A DNA stretch of 64,000 nt from Linum tenue (taxonomy: Eukaryota; Streptophyta; Magnoliopsida; Malpighiales; Linaceae): the NCBI GenBank assembly GCA_946122785.1, contig CAMGYJ010000006.1, positions 67,457,676 through 67,521,675 of the forward strand. Direction: 5' to 3'. The position numbers and the translations under genes are program-made. This document shows, in pieces, positions 48,144-60,085 of this stretch; the stretch's first letter is position 1; each line of letters begins with the position of its first letter. A model generated the notes under the pieces. It saw only the letters and a list, made by a program, of their open reading frames with translations, did not search any database and was not told the DNA's origin.

Positions 48144-49094
48144 AGTGTGAATAGGGGTGATAAACGGTTAGTCGGTTATCGGTTTTAACCGATAACCGAA
48201 CTGATAAAGTCGGTTAGTGGTTAACCGATAACCACTACTTTCTTATTGATTTCGGTTTTGGTTAGTAGTATTTTGGTTAGTGGTTAACCGCTAACCGATT
48301 AATCGGTTAGCGGTTAACCGATAAGAAAACCGATAACCGCCTACTAGTGTGACTACATGGTTTTTTATTTTGGTTAAGGGAAAAAGTTGTAAAATTCAAA
48401 ACCAATCGAAGTTGCAATTCCAAACATCCCAATTCTCACCTATTGCAAACAACCCTCCATCAAGAGTCTCAAATGTTGTTAAGAGTTAGAACTCGAAGTC
48501 ACCCCTCTCTAAATCCCCTTTGCACTCGATAGAGTGAACCTTAGGTTGATGACTATGGGCTAGATGAAGATCTTGGAGTAAATGATGACTATGGGCTAGA
48601 TGAATTGGAGCGAGATCCTCGGATCATTTAGGTTGATGATTTGGAGATAATGAACTTGTTATTTGTGTCTTGTTGTGATTGTGACTTGTGGTTGAATTGT
48701 GGGCATGTAGATTTTATGTAGTGGAGTTGTGGTTGAATTGTGTGGTTGCTTTAGGCTTTATGTTCAATTGATTTAGATGACTTTATGGTGTGTGATTATA
48801 GAGGCTGAAACAAAAGCAGGTCACTCAAAATTTAGGGTGAATCATTAAAAAAGGTGGTTGAAATTCGGTTTTGGGTGGTCGGTTTTTGAACGAAAACCGA
48901 GAAAGTGAACCAGAACCTGCGGTTTCAGTTAACCGCAAGGGAAAACCGAAACCGATGTTTGCAGTTTTCGGTTAACCGAAGCCTCTGTCGGTTTCGGTTT
49001 CGGTTAGTGATCTTGGGACAATTTTTGTTGCGGTTAACCGATATTTCGGTGCGGTTAAACCGAAACCGCACCGACTAACACCCCTAAGTGTGAA
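48144..49094. mobile_element. Non-autonomous hAT element, AACCGATAACCG family
   Basis: The element is 48152-49086 (935 bp). It starts taggggtg and ends caccccta, with perfect 8-bp duplication agtgtgaa at 48144-48151 and 49087-49094. Both ends are chains of ggttaaccg/ataaccg/cggttttgg motifs (48164-48345 and 48863-49075). The middle is unique DNA with a short duplicated phrase 'gatgactatgggctagatga'. No transposase recognised. Confidence 0.92.
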
Positions 49095-50665
49095 TACTCT
49101 TTTCCTTCACAAGTTGATGTTGTCTAATTGATGAAATTAAATTGTTGACAAAGGGAAAAAGAGGGACGACAGAGAGAATCTGCACGATACAATAGCAACG
49201 GACAAAGTTGGCGATCAATGGTGATTGGCACTTTTGTGTGTAATTTAAGTGTAGGCGGCAGAAATGATCGAGTATGAATGAGCTGTACGTGCATGGGCAA
49301 GCGAGCTAGGCTACTTTGTATATGATTTGATATTTTATGTTGCTCAGTTGCTGTCCTGATGTGACAAGTTAAAGTTCATAAGGTATCCCCACGTAATATC
49401 AACCCGGTTACGGTGCCACCACGTGATTACAGGGCGTATGATATCGTTGAATCTAGCACGAGCGATTCATGATCATTGAATAATCGTCCACCCTCGATTA
49501 AGTACATGTGAACACGTGTTCAAAACGCATCAATAAGAACAATAATAATTTTTCCGCTCCACGCATTTCCTATCCTATTGCACTAAAAAGTGCCTTGGAT
49601 CGGGGTTTTAGACCTAAGTAAAGTTAGATGTGGCTCAACTCCTGGGGTAAGAGTGCATATGGACCAAGTGATAAAAAGTTCCATTGGGTTGTGATTCGGT
49701 AATGGGCCTTCTCCAATAGATTCAATTGATGGTCTCTCTCCCAAGTACGTAACGAAATGGTGGTTCTTTGGTCGAAAGGTTCGATAGTTGTATTTATCAT
49801 TACATCTTTCGAAAACTTCAGAGTCTAATGAACCAACGAGTCCTACTAACTTGAATTTTACGGGAGAGTTTTATATATGGATACTAATCGTTTCCTTAGA
49901 TGCTCCCCTCAAACGAAAGTTATTTCATAGGTTTGAGGTTTGCATAGGTCCCGCCATATCATACGCTTAAACACAACAATTAATATGGGAGGTCGCGAAG
50001 GGGCTTGAACACCTTTACCTCAAAGGACAAACCACTTCTTATATCATCATGTCAATAACAAACTGATCTCAATAACTCGAATTATTGAAAGATATTCGTA
50101 TATGATTGTTAACCACATCCTTACACAACCATGAATACCGAGAAGGACCCCTAACAATTAGTACCAGCAGACAGCCAAACCAAACCCGAAGATGGGATCA
50201 GTAGGCAAGCAAAACGAAAGTGATGTGAGTAACATTGCACATGCAAGTCCTTCCTTCCTTCGTTCCACCATCTCCCATACAAAGGAAAAGCAGAAGCTTC
50301 TGTCGATGGACGTCCCTCTCTTTTGCATGGTTTTTCCATTTCCATGGCCGACTGATGGCACACGTATATACCCTTTGCTATCCTGAACCCTTGGTGAGGG
50401 AAATTTCACGCCAACGGTTGTTAAAGGGCTGGACCCGAATCCAATTGGACCTAGCTAGCTAGGTCGTCATTGTCCAATGTCCAAGCAAACATATATAGCA
50501 AACGTTCGATCGTCCTTTTTGTAGCTTCAAAGGAGAACGTGCAAGTTCGATTCGACAGAAGGAAAAAGGAAAACGAAAAGTACAATACTTAGGACAGTAA
50601 CCGTAATGGTCCTTTGAATTCATTCACAATTAACCTTCTTTCTACCCCGCCACTTAATATGCTCT
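49095..50665. other. Spacer, mostly unique
   Basis: No gene recognised. The phrase 'gtcaataacaaactgatct' near 50044 resembles 'gtcaagaaccagttgatct' near 54408, both followed by 'aataactcga', so a dispersed repeat is present in both spacers. Confidence 0.4.
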
Positions 50666-50669
50666 CATC

Positions 50670-51352
50670 GGTTATGCAACCATCAATAATCAAATCTTAA
50701 CCTTTCATTTAGAAAATCCAGATCTAAGGATGGAGAATTAAAGGTCATTTTTATTTTCTCTAACTTTCTTAATCGACTCATATCTTTTTTGTTTTAACTC
50801 GGATTTTAATTTTTTTTTTGCACAGATGGAACGAGTTCATCGTGCTCTACAAAATGAGATCAATTTTCAATATTTTTTGAGATTTTTTTTTTGACTTTTA
50901 ACATTGGGTACCACAAGATACCACCCCGTACCAAGGTGGTATGGTATGGTATTGTGTGGTATTTTTTGGTCCTGTAATTTGTTCACCCAGAAATTTGTAG
51001 ATCCAATAGATCATGATGAACTCGTCCCTTTTGTGCAAACGTTTTCAAAAACGAACTAAAACGAAGAAAATACCATATGGTATGCAGTTGGTACTGTGAG
51101 GCCAGAATTTTTTGTTATAAAAAAATATTGAAAATTGATCTCATTTTGTAGAGCACGATGAAATCGTTCCACCTGTGCAAAAAAAATTAAAATCCGAGTT
51201 AAAAGGAAAAAGATATGAGCCAATTAATAAAGCTAGAGAAAATAAAAATGGTCTTTAATGCTCCATCCTTAGATCTGAATTTTCTTAATGAAGGGTCCAT
51301 ATTTGTTTATTGATGGATGCATAACCCATGGTTATGCACCCTATCTTGAGCC
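50670..51352. mobile_element. Second copy of the palindrome-rich MULE-like element
   Basis: Homologous to 24565-25431 but with the core in the opposite orientation. Shared sequences include gatggaacgagttcatcgtg and aaatttgtagatccaataga (on the other strand in the first copy). The right end caccctatcttgagcc is the inverse of the other copy's left end. Long inverted arms (about 50695-50890 and 51105-51320) could fold. The left end is worn and no target duplication could be found. Confidence 0.75.
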
Positions 51353-52195
51353 GAGAGTTTGATAAATTATTTTACGTTTTAGATTTGTTGTGAATGTTCT
51401 TTAATCTCAATTATGATGTAATCTGCCTGATAGAAATTGACTTAATTAACATGTCTCATGGCAAGTCACGACCCATAGAATTTCATTTATTCCTTGACAG
51501 AAGACGTAATTTTGATCTGACGCAATAATCAACTTGAAATTATGGTCTGTAGCTGTAAGTCAAAATTGTCGACGCAATAATCAATTTGAACATTGTCAGC
51601 GCATGATCTTTCGCCTATATAGATCCGAAGTAAAAATGACGAAAAATTATTGAAAACAAGATTCAAGAAATTAAGAATTACAATATTACGTGAGGAAAGT
51701 CGTCGGAATCGAAGAAAGTGCTCCATTACTTTTGGAGTTGCGAGACCTAGCTAGCTTGTTAGGTTATATGGTGTGGTATGTTATCATCAAAAGTCGACAT
51801 ATTCTTCAGTTTGATCGATCGGGTTGCCATATCTATGGGTATTCTCCAGTACTTAGCTTGCAAAATGGTCGCTTTGTTAGCTTCGAATGGTCGATATCAA
51901 AACTTACACAGAGGGTTTCCCTTTTTTAACAGTTGGGGATCGAGAATTAAGCTGCTAAACATGTTCATTTGTCTCCATAAACTGTACATTTGGTCGCATC
52001 GACTGGAATGGATGGATAATGGATTGTGTAATCCCTTTCCTTCCAACCCACAAAATCGTGCAATTTCTCCCTTCCTAGCTAGTCGGGTATTGCCTGCCTT
52101 AGGCCTTAGCAATGCATCATCAACGGCCAAATAGCATGCAGCTGCAGGTGTACGTGCCTACGGAAAGGAACCTTCGGATTATCAAACTATCAACT
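51353..52195. other. Spacer
   Basis: No gene recognised. The open frames around 51690-52134 show no family resemblance. Confidence 0.45.
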
Positions 52196-53780
52196 TATAA
52201 TAATGGCCAAATTCACTTGTATAGCCAAAACTTTGACGATTGTGACAAATATAGCCACTTTTGGAGAAATACCAGAAATAGCCAGAATTTTGAAAGTTCG
52301 ATGACAAATATAGCCATTTCCGTTACATAATTTGACGGCGTCAATAACACCGTTAGTCAAATTAACCAAACGTTTACCTGGCTGCCAACTCACAGGACAC
52401 ATCATTGACAACTCAACAATACTTGCCATGTCATATTTTAATTTAAAAATAAATAAAAAAATGACAAATTATTTTTTTTCATCCTCTCTCCTCTCCCACC
52501 ACTCGCCGTCGAAGAACTCTTTCTTCTCCCTCTCCTTCCACCACCTACCCCAACCCCAAACTCATATCCTCTCCACCTACCCGACAGCGTTCCAGATCCA
52601 ACCCACCACCGACCCCGCCGAAACCGCTGCGACAACATACTGACCCTACGATCTCAATACCCGTCGTCGTCGCCATCGTCAATCATCACCGTCGCCAATC
52701 GACCTCGGACACGCCGCTCGACTGATTTCCTCTCTGGTTTTACCTTTTCCTGTGTTGCCCTGCACTGGGTTCGGATCTTCATGACCCAGCGGGAGTAGAT
52801 CGAAAGGTGAAAAGCTTGTGGATCTCTGCTTGGGTACTCGGCCAAATCGAACTTCCCCCGCTGCACTGCTCACCATCGTCTTCCATTGCCGTCCACCATC
52901 GGTTCGCCCCTCTGTCGTCGCACCCAGATCTCTGCTCGTCATCGCTGTTTCGAGTGTCATCGATCTGTCTCCGCCAGCATCTGGCATCGTCGATCTGTCC
53001 CCGCTACGTTGCTCAGCATCTATTTCCGCCTCCATCTCGCCGCCGTCGATCTGTCCCCTGTGGGCTGCTCACCATCTATCTCCGCCAACATCTGGCCGCC
53101 ATCTTCCTCTACTTTACGGAGCGTAAAGCTTCGACAGGCGACAATAAAGGAGAGTGGGATTCATAGGTGGCGATTAATATCTCAATTGGATTTTTGTTTG
53201 GTTTGGGAATGTTACAGATTTGTGTAGAGATATGGAGTGGGCGACGGCAATTGGCGACGGCGATGATTGACGATGGCGACGACGACGGGTATGCAGCAGT
53301 CGATTGAGCAAATAGGGGGATGTGGGGTTTCAAGGTTTGATGGATTTGGGGTTTCAAAGTTTTGAGATGACTGTTAGATGAGTGGCTTCTGGGTTTCAAT
53401 TGAGAAGACTATGGTGGGAATGGGTCTGTGAAAGAGAAGTTGGGGGCATAGATGGAGGAGAGGAGGTGGAAACATGGATTTTTTATTTATTTATTGATGA
53501 GGTTGAAACAGACACGGAGTTGGGTTTAGGCCTTAGGGGGATGTGGCTTTGTGCAATATTTCTTTTTATTTTTTTATTAAGTTTTTCATTAATCTATGTG
53601 GCAATGTTGTTTAAAAATGTCACCACCACCTCAGCAATGCCGTTAGTCCAGTCATCTATTTGGTTAACACCGTCAAATAATTGGATGGAAGTGGCTATTA
53701 TTGGTATTTCCCCAAAAGTGGCTATATTTGGCAAAACCGTCAAAGTTTTGGCTATACAAGTGTATTTGGCCTATAATAAT
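52196..53780. mobile_element. Mutator-like element with GC-rich, gene-like interior
   Basis: The element is 52205-53771 (1567 bp), with perfect 9-bp duplication tataataat at 52196-52204 and 53772-53780. Terminal inverted repeats begin ggccaaat(t/a)cacttgta and extend for at least 90 bases (atagccaaaactttgacg, atatagccacttttgg). The interior 52480-53400 is GC-rich and includes a repeated block around 'atctgtc(t/c)ccgc' (52965-53100). It also has open frames on both strands but no transposase. Layout as for a Pack-MULE; the source gene is not recognised. Confidence 0.88.
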
Positions 53781-55982
53781 ATGCATTCATATAATCATAT
53801 TAATCTTCAATAGAAAAGATATATGATATCAATCTAGCTCAATATTTCCTATCAGATAATCGTTTATGATTTTTTCACCCATTAAATATAAAAGAATATT
53901 TTTTTCACGTGGTTAATTGCAAATTGTTATTTCAAAAACTTCACCCATGATTCTATTAAAAACTCAAGAATTATATCTCGTTTTAAACAATGCTAACTTA
54001 TTGCAATTGTTATATCTTGTTTAAATTTCATTTATGTAGATACTAGAATGTATTATATGTAACAATGACAACTAAATTCATTATTACATTTTTTTTGTGG
54101 TAGAAATATTAACCAACATTGACGAGGTTTACGTACAAAATCTCACAACGCTTACCTGTATATTTTATATGTACTTATTTTCTCTGGAACTAGGGTGGGT
54201 GCCTGGTCTCAGCCACTGGTCAACGCCATCCCTGCCAGCGACTATTAATACAATGTCTGCATAGTTAGTAAGAATTAGAAAATTTGATCAACACGAATTC
54301 GACGGTCAACCCTTAATAGTGAGATTCACAAGATTCGATCACAAAACTTTTATCGCTTATTAAATCATCTCCATTAGTACATAGATAGGTAGATAGGTCA
54401 ACATTGTCAAGAACCAGTTGATCTTAATAACTCGAGTTGTATAATAAATACCAAATACTAACACGCCCCTCTCAAATGAAAGCCAATGGGATTACCGAGA
54501 TTCGAGACGAAGACCCCTCAGCGACAAAAAATTTTGATATCATATAAAAAAATCAGTTGATCCAAGTTGTGAAATGTTCTATATATCTCACATGCGAACA
54601 ACCACTGCTCTCTTTCTTTTTTTTACCGCATCCTCTAGAAAACAATGATGTACGGCTTGATCCCATTTGGCAGTCAAGAGAATGGACGAATTCATTCAAG
54701 AGATGAATGAAAGCGATGAAATGACACATCAAAGGAATGCTGTTGCTGCTAGCTATATAGATAGGGGAAAAGTTGATGGCCTCTTTCAATTTCTCCTTAC
54801 AATGTTGTCTTTTTACGAGGGCAAGCATGCAGTAAACTCGGAGCCTGCAGGGAGGAGGCCAGCCGGGGCAGAGTAACATGGGTGGCAATGTGACCATTTT
54901 TTAGCTTAGCTTACTGAGGAGCAGCAGCAATGTTGTTTCGAAACGATTCTCAGCCATCAGAAAGTCACAATAGATTTCCTTCTTTTGTTTGATTTGTGTG
55001 GAGCCCTAGAGTGAGACTACTACTTTATTTGGCTCCTCTCTCTGTTTTGGTTTTGACTTGGGGCAGCCAATCTCATTCACAGAAGAACGTGGATGGAGTG
55101 GGACTGTGGGAGTAGCTATGAACATTTACGTTTATTTAGCTTACAGCTTGGACCTTCCCAGCTTTCTCTTTTTTTTTTTTATCATCGTAGTTTCAATCGG
55201 ACATGAATTGTTTTTATCTCACAAACCCCAAAAATACTACCACAAAACATATATGCATATTAACCCTTTGACATGTGATTTACAAACTAATAGCAAGATT
55301 TCGTCTAATAGACTAAGTCGTGTCCTCCCATTCAGAACATCAAAAGCTCATGATTGTCTTATTCGGGATAGACATAGAGTTGACAGTGTGTTCATTGGTC
55401 ATGAAATCACGCATTAGCTAAAAATTCATTGGCAATGGCGATACCTATTGGATGGGGCTGGAGTTGGACATGGAAAAAAGTGTATGATCAAGTCGAATGA
55501 TCTTATCTCTTTTTTGAGATGATGAATCTGTTAATTGATGGTGTGGCCTTCTCGAGTTCTCAAACAGGGGAATCCACGGTTGTCACTCATATTCGCCATC
55601 TGTAAGGAAATTTTTTTAGGGTTGATCTCGTAGGCCATTGTTGACCTCCATTCAAATGACCCCCAGATTGTAAAGTACTTGTCGTCGTCGATGTATACAA
55701 TACGAAAGAGGAGGAATAGCGTACTGCAGCCGGACGATGTCGTATTAAAGTCAGCCTCTACCTCCTCCAAAGTCCTCTACTTCATTCAATAAGGGGCTGA
55801 GAGAGAAAACGATGCACTCTAAAAGCCATTTTGGACACACATATAGGTAAGTATTAAAGTCATGAAATGATTACTGTTTCATTAGAGTTTTACTAAAATC
55901 ACGTACTGTCATTTGCTTTTCTAACCTACCACTTATTCCTTAACATGTGACATGGATCAATTGTTAACATTTCAAGAATCAG
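53781..55982. other. Gene-poor spacer
   Basis: No gene that I can support. A minus-strand frame at 55531-55770 (79 codons, with LFLLFRIVYIDDDKYFTIWG) has the look of a decayed protein fragment, but no family is recognised. Confidence 0.35.
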
Positions 55983-56457
55983 GTTGACATTAGGGTATTT
56001 TGTGCTAAAATCGTAGTTCAACCGTGGTTAAATCCAGATTGACACAATGCTCGAACCCGAGCCTCGATTTATGTTCAAGAAACCAAAAATTGTAAAACCA
56101 TACCTAAGGTTGTACCAAAAAAGTTAGCATTAGAGTATTTTGTGCTAAAATCATAGTTCAACAGTGGTTAAAATTAGGCTTGACACGTTGCTCCAACCCG
56201 ACCCTCGATGTATCTTAAGAAAAACTCAAAACTTGTAAAACCATATTGACGGTCGTGGCTGAAAAGTTAGCATTATGGTACTTTATGCTAAAATTATAGT
56301 TTAATGGTGGTTAAATCAGGCTTAACACGTTCCTTCAACTCGAGCCTTATGTTCATAAAAAATCAAAAATTGTAAAACCATAATGAAGGTTGTACCGTAA
56401 AAGTTAGCGTTAGGACATTTTGTACTAAAATCGTAATTCAAACGTGGTTAAATAATT
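55983..56457. repeat. Tandem array of about 140-bp units
   Basis: About 3.4 diverged units start at 55983, 56123, 56266 and 56403. Each begins g(t)tagcattaggg-like sequence and contains 'ttgtgctaaaatcgtagttc' and 'ttgtaaaaccata'. Unit lengths are 140, 143 and 137 bp. No coding function seen. Confidence 0.85.
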
Positions 56458-56589
56458 TTATATAGCTAAAATCACCTGCTGATTTAGATTCTGCTAGGAT
56501 TATTTCTAATAGACTGCTGCTAAACGCGGTCACAAATAAAATACGGGTTTGCAAACAATATATTTTTTCCTATGAGAAGCCACCCTTGA

Positions 56590-57085
56590 TCCTGCTCTGA
56601 CGTTGTCTAACCCGCCCCTGAAGGGTCCAGATATATATCTGACACGTCCCGACCCTGTTTCCTTCTTGACCCTGTTTAACCCACTAGGGTTGGGCGGGTC
56701 GGGGAGGGTCGGGTCAGTGGGTCAACCTTTATCAACACACTGCTTTTTTTATAAATTATGTTTTGTTATCCAAAATTATTTTTTCTCACAATTTAGTACC
56801 TACAAATTTTTTTACAAACAAGTCCTTGAACTTTGATGGTAAGATCGTATTTTGGTACCCAAATTTATTTTCTTACAATTTAGTACCTAAAGTTTTAAAA
56901 TTTTACAAATAAGTCCAATGTGTTGGTATGTGAAATTTTATATCATTATTTGTTGCTAATGGTCATAGAGTCATAAAGTGACCCAACCCTACCCGACCTT
57001 TATAAGGTCAAAAGATGACCCGATCCTTGACTCTGCAGACAAACAGACCCGCACGACTCTGTAGACAAACTTACACCCCTACCCT
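56590..57085. mobile_element. Decayed hAT-like element, GGGTCGGG family
   Basis: The left part has repeated gggtcggg/gaccctg motifs (56600-56725) and the right part gacccgac-like motifs (56985-57050). It ends in 'acttacacccctaccc', whose reverse resembles the hAT end taggggtg. No target duplication was found. Confidence 0.4.
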
Positions 57086-57581
57086 ATTTATAAGTGTCAT
57101 CCAACAAAACAATTTTGCAACGGAGAAGCCCAGAATCCATCCCCAACCGCAGCTTAGCGCGGCTCAAAGTTCCCTAGTAACAATAACAAAGACAGGTTCC
57201 CCTTTGTTTTCTGTCCACAAGAACATGCACTCTGAAAGGCCACCCACACATCCCATTTCCTATTTGTGCGTCCATCTCTATTGATTCCATTCCAGACTTA
57301 AATACTCCCCATTGCCAATGGTAACTTCAATAGAATGATGGTACACTGTTGATTTTTTTATATGCCCAACATTTCGAGATATTGAAAATTTGAAACACAT
57401 GTTGTTTCTCAATATGATATAAAAAAAATTTACTGAAAAACTAAAAATGATGTGTTCAGATTTCGATGATTCTCAATAATCAATATTAATGACCGAATAT
57501 AATCACTTTAAATTTAGGTTTAGTTTCTTTCTCCCATCCCGACTAAACCTAATGAAACCTATATATAACTTTTTCGTTGTG
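57086..57581. other. Spacer
   Basis: No gene recognised. Confidence 0.4.
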
Positions 57582-58124
57582 ACTCCAACCATAGGCGGAG
57601 CCAGGGGGTTGGGAGGTGTCTTACGACACCAGTAATTGTTGGGTAAAAAAATACGTTTGTTTGTATATATATCAAGAATCAACCTCATCAAACTTTAGGT
57701 GATATAAGAGTGTTTTACCACTACACTATTGATTTTAAATGGTAATTGGTAAAATTCCCAATTGAAATATACCTCAAAATCGATCTCTCTATCTTCTTAA
57801 GTTAGTTTTGATTCCACCCGTTGCAACTGCAAGTTTAGGAATAGCATTTTGCAGCTTTGAACTATATTAAGAACAAGTTTTGAAGTCGAAACGCAACGAG
57901 TTTACTATGATTACTTAGTTGGATTCATTGAAAAAGACTTACTAAAGAGTATAGACACCAAATGTATTTTGCATTTCTTTTGAAATATGAAAAAGCATCG
58001 TGATTATTATTAATTGAATATTTTTTTATCTATAAAAGAATTATTTATTTATTAAATAATTCTTCATATATTCACATTCTGAAAAAGATAACACAAATAC
58101 TTTCCTTCTGCCACTAACTCCAAC
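57582..58124 (+). mobile_element. hAT element with transposase C-terminal relic
   Basis: The element is 57590-58116 (527 bp), with perfect 8-bp duplication actccaac at 57582-57589 and 58117-58124. The left end cataggcggagccag matches the right end of 28047-28612. On the plus strand, about 57825-57990, the sequence reads VATAS and, after frame changes, DYLVGFIEKDLLKSIDTKCI. This matches the end of the hAT dimerisation region of TTF/ZMYM-type transposases. It is not functional. Confidence 0.85.
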
Positions 58125-59960
58125 ATTATCAAGTATCACTACTCACGAGCAATTTCCCTAAGCAAGGAAGCAATGTACGGATATGGATAATAACGGGGGC
58201 CCAAATTGCCCTCTTTCTCATGTGTTTGGTTGTTGTGGTGGCCTGTACGGCTAGGGCTACCTAATGATGATAATCAACCAACCTAATAAGTTTGAGGCCC
58301 AACCAAAACAGGACCACAAACCTCACCCCTTCTTCTTTTTCCAATGTTTGGGCCAACAATAGCAAACCCTAGATAAATATATTGAGCCCTCCCTCTCCAA
58401 GGAAGAAGGAGACGATTTCATTTCATCAATCGCTCTCACCTCCCAGCAAAAATCTTTCAACCAAGATTTTCTCCCCCAGCTTTTCTCGAAAACTTAAAAA
58501 AAATGGTAGAGGATAAAACCACTCCACTCCACTCCACTTTTATGATATAAGCAAAGAAAGCAATTGAGACTTAAGATTTTAACTTGTCATAAAATTATGA
58601 GTTTCATCGTTAGAAAAACAACTCAAAATCGAGAGTGCATTGAGAGTTTTGATGATCGGCTTTCATTGTCTCCAAATTGATTGCAAAACTATGCATTATA
58701 AGGATGAATCGATTGATAGTTCAATCGCTTAATTTTGGAAGTTACTTGTACTTTTTTTCGGATGCACGTATTTCAAACAATGCATTCTACGCTTGCTTGA
58801 TTGATAGAACAATATTCATATCACAAAACCAATGACATGTCAATTTCATTCTTATTTATCTCCCCCAAAGAGAAAACATAGCATGGTTGATAATTAATAT
58901 ACTGTATCTGCTCTTTATGGTTGTGGTAGAAACAGATATGAATGAAGTAGTAATATATTGAGTAGTGACAGTGGTGGCCCTTCTTCTTGTCATAAAAGAA
59001 GACTTGACATGGAAATGGACCAGCTAGTTTTTAGCTGGAAGAAGAAGAAGAAGAAAAGGAAGTTAGGAAAGGGAAAAACCAAACCCCCCATCTGTATGAT
59101 TTAGAGAGAGAGAGGGAGGTGGGAATTGTGCAATGAGGAAGCAAAAAACAGAGCTGCCTAATCAAAACAGAGCAATATGAATTGCAGAAACAGGGAGGTG
59201 CCAGCAAGGTTCAAATTCAATTAATCCCATGTACCCTCTTTCCAGTGAATTGTTGTATTAATGGGATTGGGTGATGACTTGATCCACTGAATTTACAGGT
59301 CTCAATAATCAAAACCCACCACAGCAAAAGGGCAAGTGGGAATGGTGGTGGTGGTACAATTTCAGCAGGACAGTTATTGTTACTCATCATCACCCTCTCA
59401 ACTCTCAAGCTCTGCTTCTAATTTATTTACCACATTCAAGGCAGCTGAGGTAGTACACTTGCTATGAATCAATCCTCATTGGGACTTGTTTTTCCCTAAT
59501 CTTTCCTAGGGGAGAAGTGTGATCTCTCACTTGTAATAGTTGGGAGAGTCCACAGACCACTTTGGCAAGCTAATTGATCAATACAACTATACAAGGTTGT
59601 TTGGATGCTACGGTTGGATGAGGCAAATTGACTCAAGTGTTTTAAGTCGGAGTAACTAAGTGATATAGATTCGTTTGTCAACACAAAAATACAAATGCAA
59701 ACAGTTTGGTTGAGTCAAATTAAATTATTGTGTAAAAGTGTTTATCTTTTTGATGAGCAAATTGGGTAAAATTTATTCATTTAAGAAAGCCACCATCCAA
59801 TCCACCCTACGTTTTTATGGCGGAACTAGGGAGAATTGGCATGATAATGGTCTTACTAAAATCGTTGTGTGAGTCTATGGAAAAAATCATTATATGCATG
59901 TTTGAATGGTAAAAGACTTAGAAAATTCAAGTGAAAAAGTTGAAATGAATTTCATCCTCC
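58125..59960. other. Spacer, possibly with an unrecognised transcript
   Basis: No coding gene recognised. 58360-58500 has a TATA-like ataaatatatt followed by pyrimidine-rich, leader-like sequence. A purine-rich stretch (gaagaagaag, gagagaga) lies at 59035-59120. A non-coding transcript cannot be excluded. Confidence 0.35.
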
Positions 59961-60085
59961 CCAAAAGTTTTTTTTTATAAAGGTGATATTGATTTAATTT
60001 TTTGTGATTAAGGTACTGTAAAAATTTGAAACTGGGACCTCCAGATTCTAAACTAGTGGTACCACTAGGCCAAATTCCAAAAGTT
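59961..60085 (-). mobile_element. Short tRNA-derived SINE
   Basis: On the minus strand the body starts near 60076 with an A-box-like TGGCCTAGTGG, then a B-box-like CAGTTTCAAAT near 60028-60038, and ends in a T-run on the plus strand (poly(A) tail, 59968-59976). The flanks ccaaaagtt at 59961-59969 and 60077-60085 match perfectly, as expected of a target duplication. Confidence 0.6.

Noticed and set aside
54553..54897. 114-codon minus-strand frame
   Set aside because: No recognisable domain and no flanking exon; begins at a non-ATG-supported position for a plant gene.
57000..59500. Possible microRNA precursors
   Set aside because: I compared by eye with common conserved plant microRNAs and found no match; a folding search would be needed to go further.
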